A model generated the notes under the pieces. The model did not search any database. It saw only the letters and a program-made list of their open reading frames with translations, and was not told the origin of the DNA. Made by a program: the position numbers and the translations under genes. This document shows positions 33,530-45,396 of a stretch of DNA of 64,000 bases, in pieces (position 1 is the first letter of the stretch; each line of letters starts with the position of its first letter). The stretch comes from Ilumatobacteraceae bacterium (GTDB taxonomy: Bacteria; Actinomycetota; Acidimicrobiia; Acidimicrobiales; Ilumatobacteraceae): contig JABSQH010000008.1 of NCBI GenBank assembly GCA_013213745.1, positions 1-64,000 of the forward strand, read 5' to 3'.

Positions 33530-34432
33530 ATGCACGAGTTCCGTCCGCCAGCGGTCGTCGAGGCCGATGCCGAGCTACTGCACGGCTTCCGACGTGGTGA
33601 TGCCGATGCGGTCGGGTCGCTGATCGATCGGCAAGGCGCCTTCGTGTACGCACTCGCGGCGGCGCTCGGCGGGTCCGACCGTGCCGACGCGCTCACCGTG
33701 CACGTGCTGGTGCAGGCGTGGCGAAACTCTGAAGCGGTGGCGCCCGGGAGCGCATTTCGCCCCTGGCTTGCACAGCTGACGGTGCGGGTTGCGAGCCACG
33801 AGGGGGTCGCGGTTGCCCCGCCCGCTGCTGATCAGTTGACCGACGAGTGGATCGATGCGGCGATCGGTGACGAGGTGACATGGCCGGCTCCGCCGCCAGA
33901 GCTGCGCGACGATCTCATTGCCGCAGTCACGGCCGAGGCATTCGTTGCTCCCGTCGCGCCGCCGCGCGCCGCCCGAGGTGAGAGCGAGCGAGCGTGGCTG
34001 CGGCCAGCGCTCGTGGGCGCTTTGGCCACGCTGTTGTTCCTGCTGGTCGGCACCGTCGTGCTCAGCTTCTTTGGAGGGAACGAGGCCGGCGACGAACGTA
34101 CGGTGGATCTGCAGCCGACCGGTCTTGTCGAGGGCGCCGATGGCGAGGTGACCGTGATCGACACGATCGACGATCTCCGCTTCGAGTACGACGCAACCCT
34201 GCTCGAACGGCGCACCGACGGATCGTTCTACGAAGCGTGGGTGACGACGGCAGACGGCGAGTTGATCCCACTCGGCACCTTCAATGGCGGCGACGACGTC
34301 GTGCTCACCGGCGCCGTGCAATCGCCCAATGCAACCGAGTTGACGATCGGGCTGAGCGCTGCATCGGCGGCTGGCGACAGCACGCGTGTCGTGCCGGTGA
34401 ACATCGTGGCCTCCGCCGACCTACAGGAATAG
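33530..34432 (+). CDS. sigma region 2-like domain fused to an anti-sigma (RskA-like) membrane protein
   Basis: A 300-residue protein. Residues 10-95 resemble sigma-70 region 2 of ECF factors: DAELLHGFRRGDADAVGSLI, DRADALTVHVLVQAWRN, FRPWLAQLTVRVA. No region 4 DNA-binding domain follows. A single transmembrane helix lies near 165-185 (LVGALATLLFLLVGTVVLSF). The outside domain (TDGSFYEAWVTTADGELIPLG, TELTIGLSAASAAGDS) is like the C-terminal domain of RskA anti-sigma-K proteins. A hybrid that may sequester or mimic a sigma factor; function inferred only. Confidence 0.65.
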   Translation: MHEFRPPAVVEADAELLHGFRRGDADAVGSLIDRQGAFVYALAAALGGSDRADALTVHVLVQAWRNSEAVAPGSAFRPWLAQLTVRVASHEGVAVAPPAADQLTDEWIDAAIGDEVTWPAPPPELRDDLIAAVTAEAFVAPVAPPRAARGESERAWLRPALVGALATLLFLLVGTVVLSFFGGNEAGDERTVDLQPTGLVEGADGEVTVIDTIDDLRFEYDATLLERRTDGSFYEAWVTTADGELIPLGTFNGGDDVVLTGAVQSPNATELTIGLSAASAAGDSTRVVPVNIVASADLQE

Positions 34433-34450
34433 ACGAGCGCCCAGCTGGTG

Positions 34451-37889
<3,439 letters not shown>

Positions 37890-37894
37890 CTCGC

Positions 37895-37918
37895 TGTAAC
37901 GGTGAGACCACCGTTACA
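37895..37918. terminator. perfect 10-bp hairpin between icd and gltA
   Basis: TGTAACGGTG-AGAC-CACCGTTACA forms an uninterrupted 10-bp stem with a 4-base loop. It lies in the 31-bp gap between the convergent isocitrate dehydrogenase and citrate synthase stops. Bidirectional terminator by position; no U tract. Confidence 0.75.
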
Positions 37919-37920
37919 CG

Positions 37921-39186
37921 TCAGCGGTCGGTGATGGCGACGTAGTCGCGCTCGTCTGGCCCGTCGTACCACTGGCGCGGGCGCGAGATCTTCTGCGCGG
38001 AGTCGTTCAACGACTCTTCCCAGTGGGCGAGCCAGCCCGACATACGCGGGATACCGAACAGCACGGTGAACATGTCGACGGGAAAGCCCATCGCCTGGTA
38101 GATCAGCCCGGAGTAGAAGTCGACGTTGGGGTACAGGTTGCGATCGACGAAGTAGCTGTCGCTGAGCGCCACCTCTTCGAGCGCCAGCGCGATGTCGAGT
38201 AGCGGATTCTTGCCCGTCACCGTGAACACGTCGTCGGCGGTCGCCTTGATGATCGTGGCGCGCGGGTCGTAGCTCTTGTACACCCGGTGGCCGAAGCCCA
38301 TCAGACGGTCTTCGCCGGTCTTGACCGACTCGATGAAGGCCGGCACTTGATCGATCGACCCGATCTCGGTGAGCATCCGTACCACCGCCTCGTTGGCCCC
38401 GCCGTGCAAGGGCCCGTAGAGCGCTGAGGCAGCACCTGCCGCTGACGAATACGGGTCGGCCTGGCTCGAGCCGATGACGCGCATCGCCGTCGTGCCGCAG
38501 TTCTGCTCGTGATCGGCGTGGAGAATGAACAACACGTCCATCGCCCGCTCGAGGATCGGGTCGACCTCGTACTCGCCGATCTTCCACATCATGTTCAAGA
38601 AGTTCGCCGGATACGAGAGGTCGTTGTCGGGTTGGTTGAAGGGCAGACCGACGGAGAACCGGTAACACATCGCTGCGATCGTGGGCGCCTTGGCGATGAG
38701 ACGCAGCGTCTGGAACCGGCGAGCCTCGGGGTCGTCGATCTCCTTGGAGTCGTCGTAGAACGTGCCCAAGGCGGCCAATGCGGACACGAACATGCCCATC
38801 GGGTGGGCGTCGTAGTGGAAGCCGTCGACGAACCGTTTGCGCATGTTCTCGTGGATAAACGTGTGATGTGTGACGTCGAACACCCACTGCTCGAGCTCTG
38901 CGGTCGTCGGCAGCTCGCCGTGGAGTAGCAGATAGGCCACCTCGAGATACGTCGACTTCTCGGCGAGCTGCTCGATCGGGTACCCGCGATACCGCAGGAT
39001 GCCGGCGCCACCGTCGAGATAGGTGATCTCGGACTTGCACGACGCCGTCGACAGGTACGCCGGGTCGTAGCAGTACAGATTGGGGTCGAGTTCGCGCAAC
39101 GCCGACGACGGAAACACGCCGCCCTCGATCGGGACGGTGACGGTCTTGCCGGTGCGGTCGTCGGTGATAGTGATCGTTTCGGGCAC
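37921..39186 (-). CDS. gltA: citrate synthase
   Basis: A 421-residue type II citrate synthase condensing acetyl-CoA and oxaloacetate. Start GTG 39186 with a GAGAGGAAG site. The catalytic His regions are seen in LHADHEQNCGTTAMRVIGSS and GFGHRVYKSYDPRA, and the catalytic Asp lies in NVDFYSGLIYQAMGFPVDMF. The N-terminal beta domain (TDDRTGKTVTVPIEGGVF) is characteristic of the hexameric, NADH-regulated type but the regulatory Cys is not evident. Confidence 0.95.
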   Translation of the reverse strand: MPETITITDDRTGKTVTVPIEGGVFPSSALRELDPNLYCYDPAYLSTASCKSEITYLDGGAGILRYRGYPIEQLAEKSTYLEVAYLLLHGELPTTAELEQWVFDVTHHTFIHENMRKRFVDGFHYDAHPMGMFVSALAALGTFYDDSKEIDDPEARRFQTLRLIAKAPTIAAMCYRFSVGLPFNQPDNDLSYPANFLNMMWKIGEYEVDPILERAMDVLFILHADHEQNCGTTAMRVIGSSQADPYSSAAGAASALYGPLHGGANEAVVRMLTEIGSIDQVPAFIESVKTGEDRLMGFGHRVYKSYDPRATIIKATADDVFTVTGKNPLLDIALALEEVALSDSYFVDRNLYPNVDFYSGLIYQAMGFPVDMFTVLFGIPRMSGWLAHWEESLNDSAQKISRPRQWYDGPDERDYVAITDR

Positions 39187-39322
39187 GTGGCTTCCTCTCG
39201 TGGCTCGAACTCGGTGGGCGGGGATCTCCCGACCGAGCGGTCACGATACTGCGCGGACACCCTCATCTGTCCTGCCGACGACTGCGAACCGGCCGATCAC
39301 ACCGGTGCATCCGGTCGGTGCG

Positions 39323-40669
39323 TCAGAGCGGTTCGTTGCCGTGGATCCGTCCCACCAGCAGTTCGCGTTTGTTGCTCAGCGTGTCAAGCGCCGAACACAG
39401 TGAACGACGAGTGTCGGCGGGGTCGATCACGGCGTCGACGTAGCCCCGCGCTGCGGCGACGTACGGATTGAGCAGGCGGTCGGCGTAGTCCGCCTCGAAC
39501 TCCGCTCGTTCGTCGTCGGTGGCGCGGCGCATCAGAACTGCGGCGGCTTGTCCCGCGCCCATCACCGCGAGCTCCGCCCACGGCCACGCCAGGCACAGGT
39601 CGTTGCCCATCGTTTTGGAGTCCATCACGATGTAAGCACCGCCGTAGCTTTTCCGCACGATCACGCAGAGACGGGGCACGCTGGCGCGGGCATAGGCGTA
39701 GACGAGCTGTGCCCCGTGGCGGATCATGCCGCGCCACTCGAGGTCCTTGCCCGGGTAAAAGCCCGGCGTGTCGACGAGTGTGATGATCGGCAGATTGAAG
39801 GCGTCACACCAGGCGACGAAACGAGCTGCCTTCTGCGATGCGGGGATGTCCAGCGTGCCGGCGAGCACCATCGGTTGATTCCCGATCACCCCGACCGGAC
39901 GCCCGTCGAGCGTGGCCAGCGCGGTCATGACGTTGGCGGCCCAACGGGGCCGCAGCTCGAGCATCGAATCGTCGTCGACGATCGCTGCGGCGACCGTGCG
40001 CATGTCGTAGCTGCCCGTGGCCGACGGTGGGATCGCCGCGGCCGCGTCGGGACATGCGCGGTCGGCCGGGTCGTGTCGTGGCCAGCGCGGGGGCTCATCG
40101 TCGACGTGGTCGGGGAGGTAGGAGAGGAGATCGGCGGCCGCTTCGAACGCCGTCTCGCAATCATCGGTGACGAGGGTGGCGACACCGGTGTAGCGCTCAT
40201 GGAGCGAAGCCGAACCGAGTTCGTCGCGGTCGATCGGTACGCCGGTGTACTGCTCGACCATCACCGGCCCATTGACGAAGGCATAGGCCCCTTCGGTCAT
40301 CACGACCGCGTCGACGATCCCGAGCAGCAATGCCGGACCGGAGACGGCGGGTCCATCGACGATGACGATGGTTGGGACGACCCCGGAGCATGAGGCGATC
40401 GCGGCCACAGCTCGACCCCACGCGTCGAGCGCTCCGATGCCGCCGACGATGTCGACTCCGGCGGTCTCGATGAGGATGATCAGCGGGAAGCGGTCGGTGC
40501 GGGCTTGCGCTGCGGCCGCTTCGATCGTCGCCGAGGTCGTTGCGTCCACCCGTGCGGCCTCGCCGGTGGTCGACAACTCGATGACCATCGCCGTGCGACC
40601 ATCGTCGAGTTGGCGCCATTGCGCGTCGGCGGTCCCAGGCATCTGAGCGTTGATTCCGACGGGGCGCAC
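39323..40669 (-). CDS. acyl-CoA carboxylase carboxyltransferase subunit
   Basis: A 448-residue carboxyltransferase with two crotonase-like halves. The C-terminal half is well conserved: GNQPMVLAGTLDIPASQKAA, LVDTPGFYPGKDLEWRGMIR, YARASVPRLCVIVRKSYGGA and YIVMDSKTMGNDLCLAWPWA. The N-terminal half is short and starts with GTG 40669, lacking the usual first ~60 residues. Such subunits carboxylate acetyl-, propionyl- or longer acyl-CoA with a biotin partner encoded elsewhere. A LysR regulator lies just upstream on the same strand. Confidence 0.87.
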   Translation of the reverse strand: MRPVGINAQMPGTADAQWRQLDDGRTAMVIELSTTGEAARVDATTSATIEAAAAQARTDRFPLIILIETAGVDIVGGIGALDAWGRAVAAIASCSGVVPTIVIVDGPAVSGPALLLGIVDAVVMTEGAYAFVNGPVMVEQYTGVPIDRDELGSASLHERYTGVATLVTDDCETAFEAAADLLSYLPDHVDDEPPRWPRHDPADRACPDAAAAIPPSATGSYDMRTVAAAIVDDDSMLELRPRWAANVMTALATLDGRPVGVIGNQPMVLAGTLDIPASQKAARFVAWCDAFNLPIITLVDTPGFYPGKDLEWRGMIRHGAQLVYAYARASVPRLCVIVRKSYGGAYIVMDSKTMGNDLCLAWPWAELAVMGAGQAAAVLMRRATDDERAEFEADYADRLLNPYVAAARGYVDAVIDPADTRRSLCSALDTLSNKRELLVGRIHGNEPL

Positions 40670-40715
40670 GGCCGGGACAGTACCGGCCGACGCGAGAGCG
40701 TCGTTGCACCCGCCG

Positions 40716-41642
40716 TCAGGGCGTCAAGGCGCCGGCCCCGGGGTGCACGCCGTGTTGGCTTGACCCGGTGCCGTCGATGAGTGCCCGCAGCGTCTCGAGC
40801 GCAGCGGCTGTCGGGGCGCTCGGCCGGGGTCGACGAGGGTGGACCGCGGCGACGACGCGCCGGGGGAGGCCATCGACGCTGACCCGCCGAAAGGCGCCGT
40901 CCAGCGATCCTGGCACGGCGGTCGCCGGAACGATGGTTGCGCCGAAGCCGTCGAGTGCGAGCGATGCGAGGAGCCGTACGCCGTCGACTTCGGCCTGCGG
41001 TCGAAGCGTGATGTCGGCGGCGCGTGCCACGCGCTCCAGTACTCGCCGCAGCGCGGAGCCGGGCGGCGGGAGCAAGAGTGGCGCACCGTCGAGGGCCGTC
41101 AGTGGGATCTCGTCCGCCCCGGCCAACGGGTGGTCGGTCGCCGCAAGCAGCAACAGGTCCTCGGCGAACAATGGCTCGATCACCAGTTCGGGCTCGTCGA
41201 TGGGGAGGTGGACGATGGCCGCGTTGAGTTGGCCGTTGAGCACGTTGGGTACGAGTGTCGACGTTGCGCCGTCCTGGATGATGGCGCGCACGTTCGGGTG
41301 CTCGGTCTCGAGGCGCCCCAGCAGCTGGGGCATGAGCCACCGCGCCGTTGTGCCGATGACGCCGAGCCGGGTGTGGCCGCTCACCGCCTCGTGTCGACTA
41401 GCCATGTCGGCGGCGATGTCGTCGATCTCGTTGAGCACGCGGCGAGCCCGCTCGACGACCTGTTGACCTTCGTCGGTGAGACCGCCGTTGGCCCGATCGA
41501 CCAGCGACACGCCGAGTTCTTTCTCGAGGCGAGCGATGTGGCCAGAGACATTCGACTGCACGGTGAACAAGGCGCGCGCCGCAGCCGAAAACGTGCCGTG
41601 ATCGGCGATCGCAACCAATGCATTCAGCTGCCGAACGTCCAC
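40716..41642 (-). CDS. LysR family transcriptional regulator
   Basis: A 308-residue LTTR. The N-terminal winged HTH is MDVRQLNALVAIADHGTFSA then ARALFTVQSNVSGHIARLEK (residues 1-60). The remaining residues form the two-part periplasmic-binding-like effector domain. GTG start at 41642. Co-oriented and 46 bp upstream of the carboxylase gene, which it may control. Ligand unknown. Confidence 0.9.
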   Translation of the reverse strand: MDVRQLNALVAIADHGTFSAAARALFTVQSNVSGHIARLEKELGVSLVDRANGGLTDEGQQVVERARRVLNEIDDIAADMASRHEAVSGHTRLGVIGTTARWLMPQLLGRLETEHPNVRAIIQDGATSTLVPNVLNGQLNAAIVHLPIDEPELVIEPLFAEDLLLLAATDHPLAGADEIPLTALDGAPLLLPPPGSALRRVLERVARAADITLRPQAEVDGVRLLASLALDGFGATIVPATAVPGSLDGAFRRVSVDGLPRRVVAAVHPRRPRPSAPTAAALETLRALIDGTGSSQHGVHPGAGALTP

Positions 41643-41710
41643 CCCGGCACGCTATCGAGGAAATCGTCGATCCATCTGCAAAAGCGATGGAGAGTATCTG
41701 GGAGTTCTAC

Positions 41711-41739
41711 TTGCCAGATCACTCGTTCACGTGCATACT
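41711..41739 (+). promoter_or_regulatory. sigma-70-type promoter for the 6C-like RNA
   Basis: TTGCCA (41711-41716) and CATACT (41734-41739) form -35 and -10 boxes with a 17-bp spacer. Transcription would begin at about 41746, just before the first C-loop hairpin. It lies in the 247-bp gap (41643-41889) between the divergent LysR and HAD-PlsC genes. Confidence 0.65.
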
Positions 41740-41745
41740 TTCACA

Positions 41746-41865
41746 AGCAGATCGCAGTGAGAACACCCCCCATGTTCCACTCGAAGGGAAGCCACAACGC
41801 CGTTCCCCCAGCGGCAGGCGTTCCCAGGTTGAGAGACCCGGATCCCCCAATCCGGGTCTTTCCCG
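41746..41865 (+). ncRNA. 6C-like small RNA
   Basis: Two stem-loops with C-rich loops, the hallmark of actinobacterial 6C RNA. Hairpin 1 (41757-41780): GTGaGAACA, six C residues plus A in the loop, TGTTCCAC. Hairpin 2 (41834-41859): AGACCCGGAT, loop CCCCCA, ATCCGGGTCT, followed by TTTCCC, serving as terminator. A good promoter lies just upstream and no coding frame covers it. In mycobacteria the 6C RNA lies next to a HAD-family phosphatase gene, as here. The second loop has only five C residues, so the match is close rather than perfect. Confidence 0.8.
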
Positions 41866-41889
41866 TTTTCGCACCTACAGTCGGCGTTG

Positions 41890-43311
41890 ATGACCGGCGC
41901 GGCATTCTTTGATCTCGACCGCACGCTCCTCGCCGGATCGTCCGGCGAAGTGTTCAGCGATGCCCTCCGTACAGCTGGCATCACCACGCGGTCGGTGCCG
42001 GGGGAGCGATGGCTGTACCGACTGTTCAACACGGTCGGCGAGACGCTGCCATCGATGCTGTTGGCCCGTCAGGCAGTGCTGTTGGCCAAGGGGCGGTCGG
42101 CGGCCGCGGTTGCCGGTGCCGCGCATGACGTCGCCCCGCGACTGGCCGAACACGTACAGCCATTCGCTGCGCCGCTCATCGCCGAGCATCGCGCCGCCGG
42201 TCGCCCCGTCGTGCTCGCAACGACGACACCGCACGATCTCGTGGCGCCGCTCGCTGCACTGTTGGAGCTCGACGACGTGATCGCCACCCGCTACAGCATC
42301 GATGATCACGGCAACTACGACGGCACCCTCGACGGCCCGTTCGTCTGGTCGGCGGGCAAGCTGCGCGCTGTCGCCGATTGGGCCGGAGCCCACGACGTCG
42401 ATCTCGCCGCGAGCTACGCCTACTCTGACAGCGTGTACGACACGCCGTTGCTCGGTGCTGTCGGTCACCCAGTCGTGGTCAATCCTGATCCGCGCATGGT
42501 GCTCACCGCCGCCGCCCGCCGGTGGCCGACGATTGAACTCGATGCTCCGCCGGGCGTGCGGCGCGTGCCGGTGGTCGGCCTCGAAGCGCAGGAGATGTTG
42601 ATGCGTGTGGCGCAGCCCGCAGCGTTTCCGTATGCCCGGTTCGCGATCAGCGGCCTCGAGCACCTGCCAGACGAAGGTCCAGCGATCCTGTGCGCCAACC
42701 ATCGCAGCTACTTCGATGTCGCCGCGCTCGCAGTCGCGTTTGCCCGTCACGGTCGGCCCGTGCGCTTTCTCGGTAAGAAGGAGGTGTTCGACGCGCCGAT
42801 CATCGGACCGGTCGCAGCGGCGATGGGCGGCATTCGCGTCGATCGCGCCAGCGGCTCGGCGGCACCGCTGGCGGCCGCCGCCGAGGCCGTGCGTGGCGGC
42901 GAGCTGGTGGCGCTGATGCCGCAGGGCACGATCCCGCGTGGACCCGCGTTCTTTCAGAAGCCGGAGGGCCGCTGGGGCGCCGCAAAACTGGCGGCCGAGA
43001 CCGGTGCGCCGGTGATCCCGATCGGACTGTGGGGGACCGAGCGCGTGTGGCCGCGGTCGCGCCGACTGCCCGATGTGCTCAACGTGGCCGATCCGCCGAC
43101 GGTCGAGGTGTCGGTCGGGCCCCCGGTGCGTGTGGTCGGCCGGTCTGCCAACGCCGACACAAGGCGCATCATGGACGCCATCGTGGCGCTGCTGCCCGAC
43201 GAGGCGCGGCGACGGCGTCGCCCGACCCCCGAGGAGCTGGCGCTGACCTACCCACCTGGCTACCGCAGCGACCCCGACGCCGAGTCGGACCGCAGGCCGG
43301 GTACCGACTGA
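41890..43311 (+). CDS. HAD-IB hydrolase fused to 1-acylglycerol-3-phosphate acyltransferase
   Basis: A 473-residue bifunctional protein. Residues 1-220 are a HAD-IB (SerB-like) phosphatase: AAFFDLDRTLL with catalytic Asp residues, VVLATTTPHDLV and YAYSDSVYDTPLLGAVG. Residues 240-440 are a PlsC acyltransferase: the NHRSYFDV (NHxxxxD) motif near 272, FLGKKEVFDAPIIGPVAAA, MPQGTIPRG and APVIPIGLWGTERVWPR. This arrangement is known in actinobacterial phospholipid synthesis. The adjacent 6C-like RNA could share its promoter region. Confidence 0.9.
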   Translation: MTGAAFFDLDRTLLAGSSGEVFSDALRTAGITTRSVPGERWLYRLFNTVGETLPSMLLARQAVLLAKGRSAAAVAGAAHDVAPRLAEHVQPFAAPLIAEHRAAGRPVVLATTTPHDLVAPLAALLELDDVIATRYSIDDHGNYDGTLDGPFVWSAGKLRAVADWAGAHDVDLAASYAYSDSVYDTPLLGAVGHPVVVNPDPRMVLTAAARRWPTIELDAPPGVRRVPVVGLEAQEMLMRVAQPAAFPYARFAISGLEHLPDEGPAILCANHRSYFDVAALAVAFARHGRPVRFLGKKEVFDAPIIGPVAAAMGGIRVDRASGSAAPLAAAAEAVRGGELVALMPQGTIPRGPAFFQKPEGRWGAAKLAAETGAPVIPIGLWGTERVWPRSRRLPDVLNVADPPTVEVSVGPPVRVVGRSANADTRRIMDAIVALLPDEARRRRRPTPEELALTYPPGYRSDPDAESDRRPGTD

Positions 43312-43472
43312 CGTCCCACCCGTTCAGCCCGGAGCTGTGTCCGACGATTTTCTGACATCCATGTCATCCGCACTGAGCGGAGCTCCGTAGAGAAGGTGTT
43401 GCGGCGAGCAAGCGTCTGCAGCGTGAACCCACACCCCCCTCTACACCCCCAAACAAAGGACTACTGACCATC

Positions 43473-44540
43473 ATGAAGCGCACACCCACACGGGTCCTGG
43501 CCGCCGGCGTCGCCGCTGCGGTCATCGCCCTCTCGGCCTGTGGTGACGACGGCAACGACAGCGCCGACACCACCGAAGCCACCTCTGACGAAGCTGCGGC
43601 AGCGTCCGGCACAATCGTCGACGTCGCCGTCGAAGCCGGAAGCTTTACGACGCTCGTCGCTGCTGTCCAAGCCGCGGGACTGGTCGAGACACTCTCGGGC
43701 GAAGGACCGTTCACCGTGTTCGCCCCGACCGACGACGCGTTCGCGGCGCTGCCCGATGGCGTGCTCGACGCGCTGCTGCTGCCGGAGAACCAGGACACGC
43801 TGACCGCCATCCTCACGTACCACGTGGTCGCCGGCGAGGTGCTCGCCGCCGACATCTCCGACGGCGACGTCGCCACGGTCGAGGGCCAGAATGTGACCCT
43901 GGCGACCGAAGGCGGCGTGACCGTCAACGGCGTGAGCGTCGTGACGCCCGATGTGACCGCCAGCAACGGCGTGATCCACGTCATCGACGGTGTGCTGCTG
44001 CCGCCCGACGTCGAACCCGCTGACCTGCTCGGGTCGGACATGTCCGAAGATGAGACGTCCGAGGACGACATGTCCGAGGACGAGACCGTCGCCGAGGCCA
44101 CCGACCAGGGCACGATCGTCGACGTTGCCGTCGGCGCCGGTGAGTTCACCACGCTCGTCGCTGCCGTGCAGGCGGCCGATCTGGTCGACACGCTCTCGAG
44201 CGAAGGCCCGTTCACGGTGTTCGCTCCGACCGACGAGGCCTTCGCGGCGCTGCCGCCGGAGCTGATCGAGGCGCTGCTGCTCCCTGAGAACCAAGAGGTG
44301 CTCGCCCAGATCCTCACCTACCACGTCGTTTCGGGTGAGGTCCTGTCGGCTGACATCGCGGCCGGCGACGTCGAGACCGTCGAAGGTTCGACGGTTGCAG
44401 TCGATGTCGACGAGGGCACCGTCACGGTCAACGACGCCACGGTCATCGCCCCCGACGTCACCGCTGACAACGGCGTGATCCACGTGATCGACACCGTGCT
44501 CCTGCCGCCGGAGCTCGATACGTCGGCACTGCTCGGCTGA
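43473..44540 (+). CDS. lipoprotein with two fasciclin domains
   Basis: A 355-residue surface protein. Signal peptide with lipobox VIALSAC (Cys25), Asp/Ala linker, then two fasciclin (FAS1) domains at about 48-188 and 210-352. Each carries [16 protein letters not shown], the H1 box [14 protein letters not shown], an ILTYHVV segment and the H2 box NGVIHVID. The two are about 60% identical, so they arose by duplication, separated by an acidic [14 protein letters not shown] linker. FAS1 proteins mediate adhesion; MPT70/83 in mycobacteria are relatives. The 161-bp upstream gap shows no clear promoter. Confidence 0.92.
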   Translation: MKRTPTRVLAAGVAAAVIALSACGDDGNDSADTTEATSDEAAAASGTIVDVAVEAGSFTTLVAAVQAAGLVETLSGEGPFTVFAPTDDAFAALPDGVLDALLLPENQDTLTAILTYHVVAGEVLAADISDGDVATVEGQNVTLATEGGVTVNGVSVVTPDVTASNGVIHVIDGVLLPPDVEPADLLGSDMSEDETSEDDMSEDETVAEATDQGTIVDVAVGAGEFTTLVAAVQAADLVDTLSSEGPFTVFAPTDEAFAALPPELIEALLLPENQEVLAQILTYHVVSGEVLSADIAAGDVETVEGSTVAVDVDEGTVTVNDATVIAPDVTADNGVIHVIDTVLLPPELDTSALLG

Positions 44541-44595
44541 GCCGTCAGACGGAACACAGATCCCCTTCCGCTCCCGGGCGGCACCGTGTCCTAGC

Positions 44596-44898
44596 GTGGA
44601 CGCGGTGCCGCCCGAAGCGCGTTGTGAGCTCTGCGAAGCCGCGCCGATCACCGAGCGCTACTACAGCGACGACCTGTGCTGGATAGCGGAATGCGAATCG
44701 TGCGCCGTGCCCATGGTGGTCTGGCGTTCCCACGGGGCCGAGCCGCCGGCTGTCGCCCGCGAGCACATGATCGAACAGCTGCGGGCTGTGGTCGACGCAC
44801 GCGGCGGGACGCTCGCCGAGTCCTACTGGATCGACGAGGCGATGCGTACGATTCCGGATCACTTCCATGTCCACGCCCGATTCCGACCGCGATGGTGA
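44596..44898 (+). CDS. small CxxC protein, unknown function
   Basis: A 100-residue protein from GTG 44596. CELC near residue 10, a Cys near 28 and CESC near 33 could bind one zinc. The C-terminal IPDHFHVHARFRPRW contains an HFHVHA stretch like a histidine-triad fragment but the full HIT fold is not evident. It precedes the FabZ-like gene by 7 bp, so may be co-transcribed with it. Function not recognised. Confidence 0.55.
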   Translation: MDAVPPEARCELCEAAPITERYYSDDLCWIAECESCAVPMVVWRSHGAEPPAVAREHMIEQLRAVVDARGGTLAESYWIDEAMRTIPDHFHVHARFRPRW

Positions 44899-44905
44899 TC
44901 CGCCG

Positions 44906-45325
44906 ATGACGTTGCCAGCACCCGCCGACTTGCTCCCTCACCGCCCGCCGTTCCTGTTCATCGACGAGCTGCTCGTCCTCGAAGCCGGCGTACGCGCCGT
45001 CGGTCGCTGGCGCCTGGTCGGCGACGAGTGGTTCTTCCCGGGCCACTTTCCGGGTCGGCCGACCCTGCCAGGGGTGCTGATGGCCGAGGCGATCGCCCAG
45101 CTCGGTGCTGCTGCGGTGCTCAGCGACGATCGTTATGTCGACCGGCTGCCACTGTTCGGGGGTCTCGACAAGGCACGGTTTCGTCGCCAGGTCGTACCCG
45201 GCGACGAGTTGACGATCGAGGTCGAACTCGGCCGGATGTCGGCGCGCGCCGGGAAGGGGAGTGGCCGTGCGTCCGTCGGAGACGAATTGGCGTGTGCCTG
45301 CGACCTGATGTTCGTGTTCGCCTGA
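44906..45325 (+). CDS. FabZ-like 3-hydroxyacyl-ACP dehydratase
   Basis: A 139-residue hot-dog-fold protein. [20 protein letters not shown] and the catalytic loop [20 protein letters not shown], with His and Glu in family positions, match FabZ. It would dehydrate 3-hydroxyacyl-ACP, the step missing from the fab operon convergent to it. ATG 44906 fits the family N-terminus; an upstream ATG at 44867 would overlap the previous gene. Its stop is inside the long hairpin at 45323-45396. Confidence 0.85.
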   Translation: MTLPAPADLLPHRPPFLFIDELLVLEAGVRAVGRWRLVGDEWFFPGHFPGRPTLPGVLMAEAIAQLGAAAVLSDDRYVDRLPLFGGLDKARFRRQVVPGDELTIEVELGRMSARAGKGSGRASVGDELACACDLMFVFA

Positions 45326-45396
45326 TGTAATGCTTGGTCTCTGCGACGTTGCGACAGGCAGCCGTTACAACGTCTCAGAGACCAAGCGCTACATCA
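45323..45396. terminator. long hairpin containing both convergent stop codons
   Basis: A 29-position stem (left arm 45323-45351, right arm 45368-45396) with two mismatches and one G-U pair, around a 16-base loop. Its ends are the TGA of the FabZ-like gene and the TGA of fabF on the opposite strand. Much longer than a normal terminator. It may serve to stop both transcripts. Confidence 0.7.

Noticed and set aside
45323-45396. The long hairpin as a riboswitch or small RNA
   Set aside because: It lies between convergent stops, with both stop codons in the stem, and no downstream gene to regulate.
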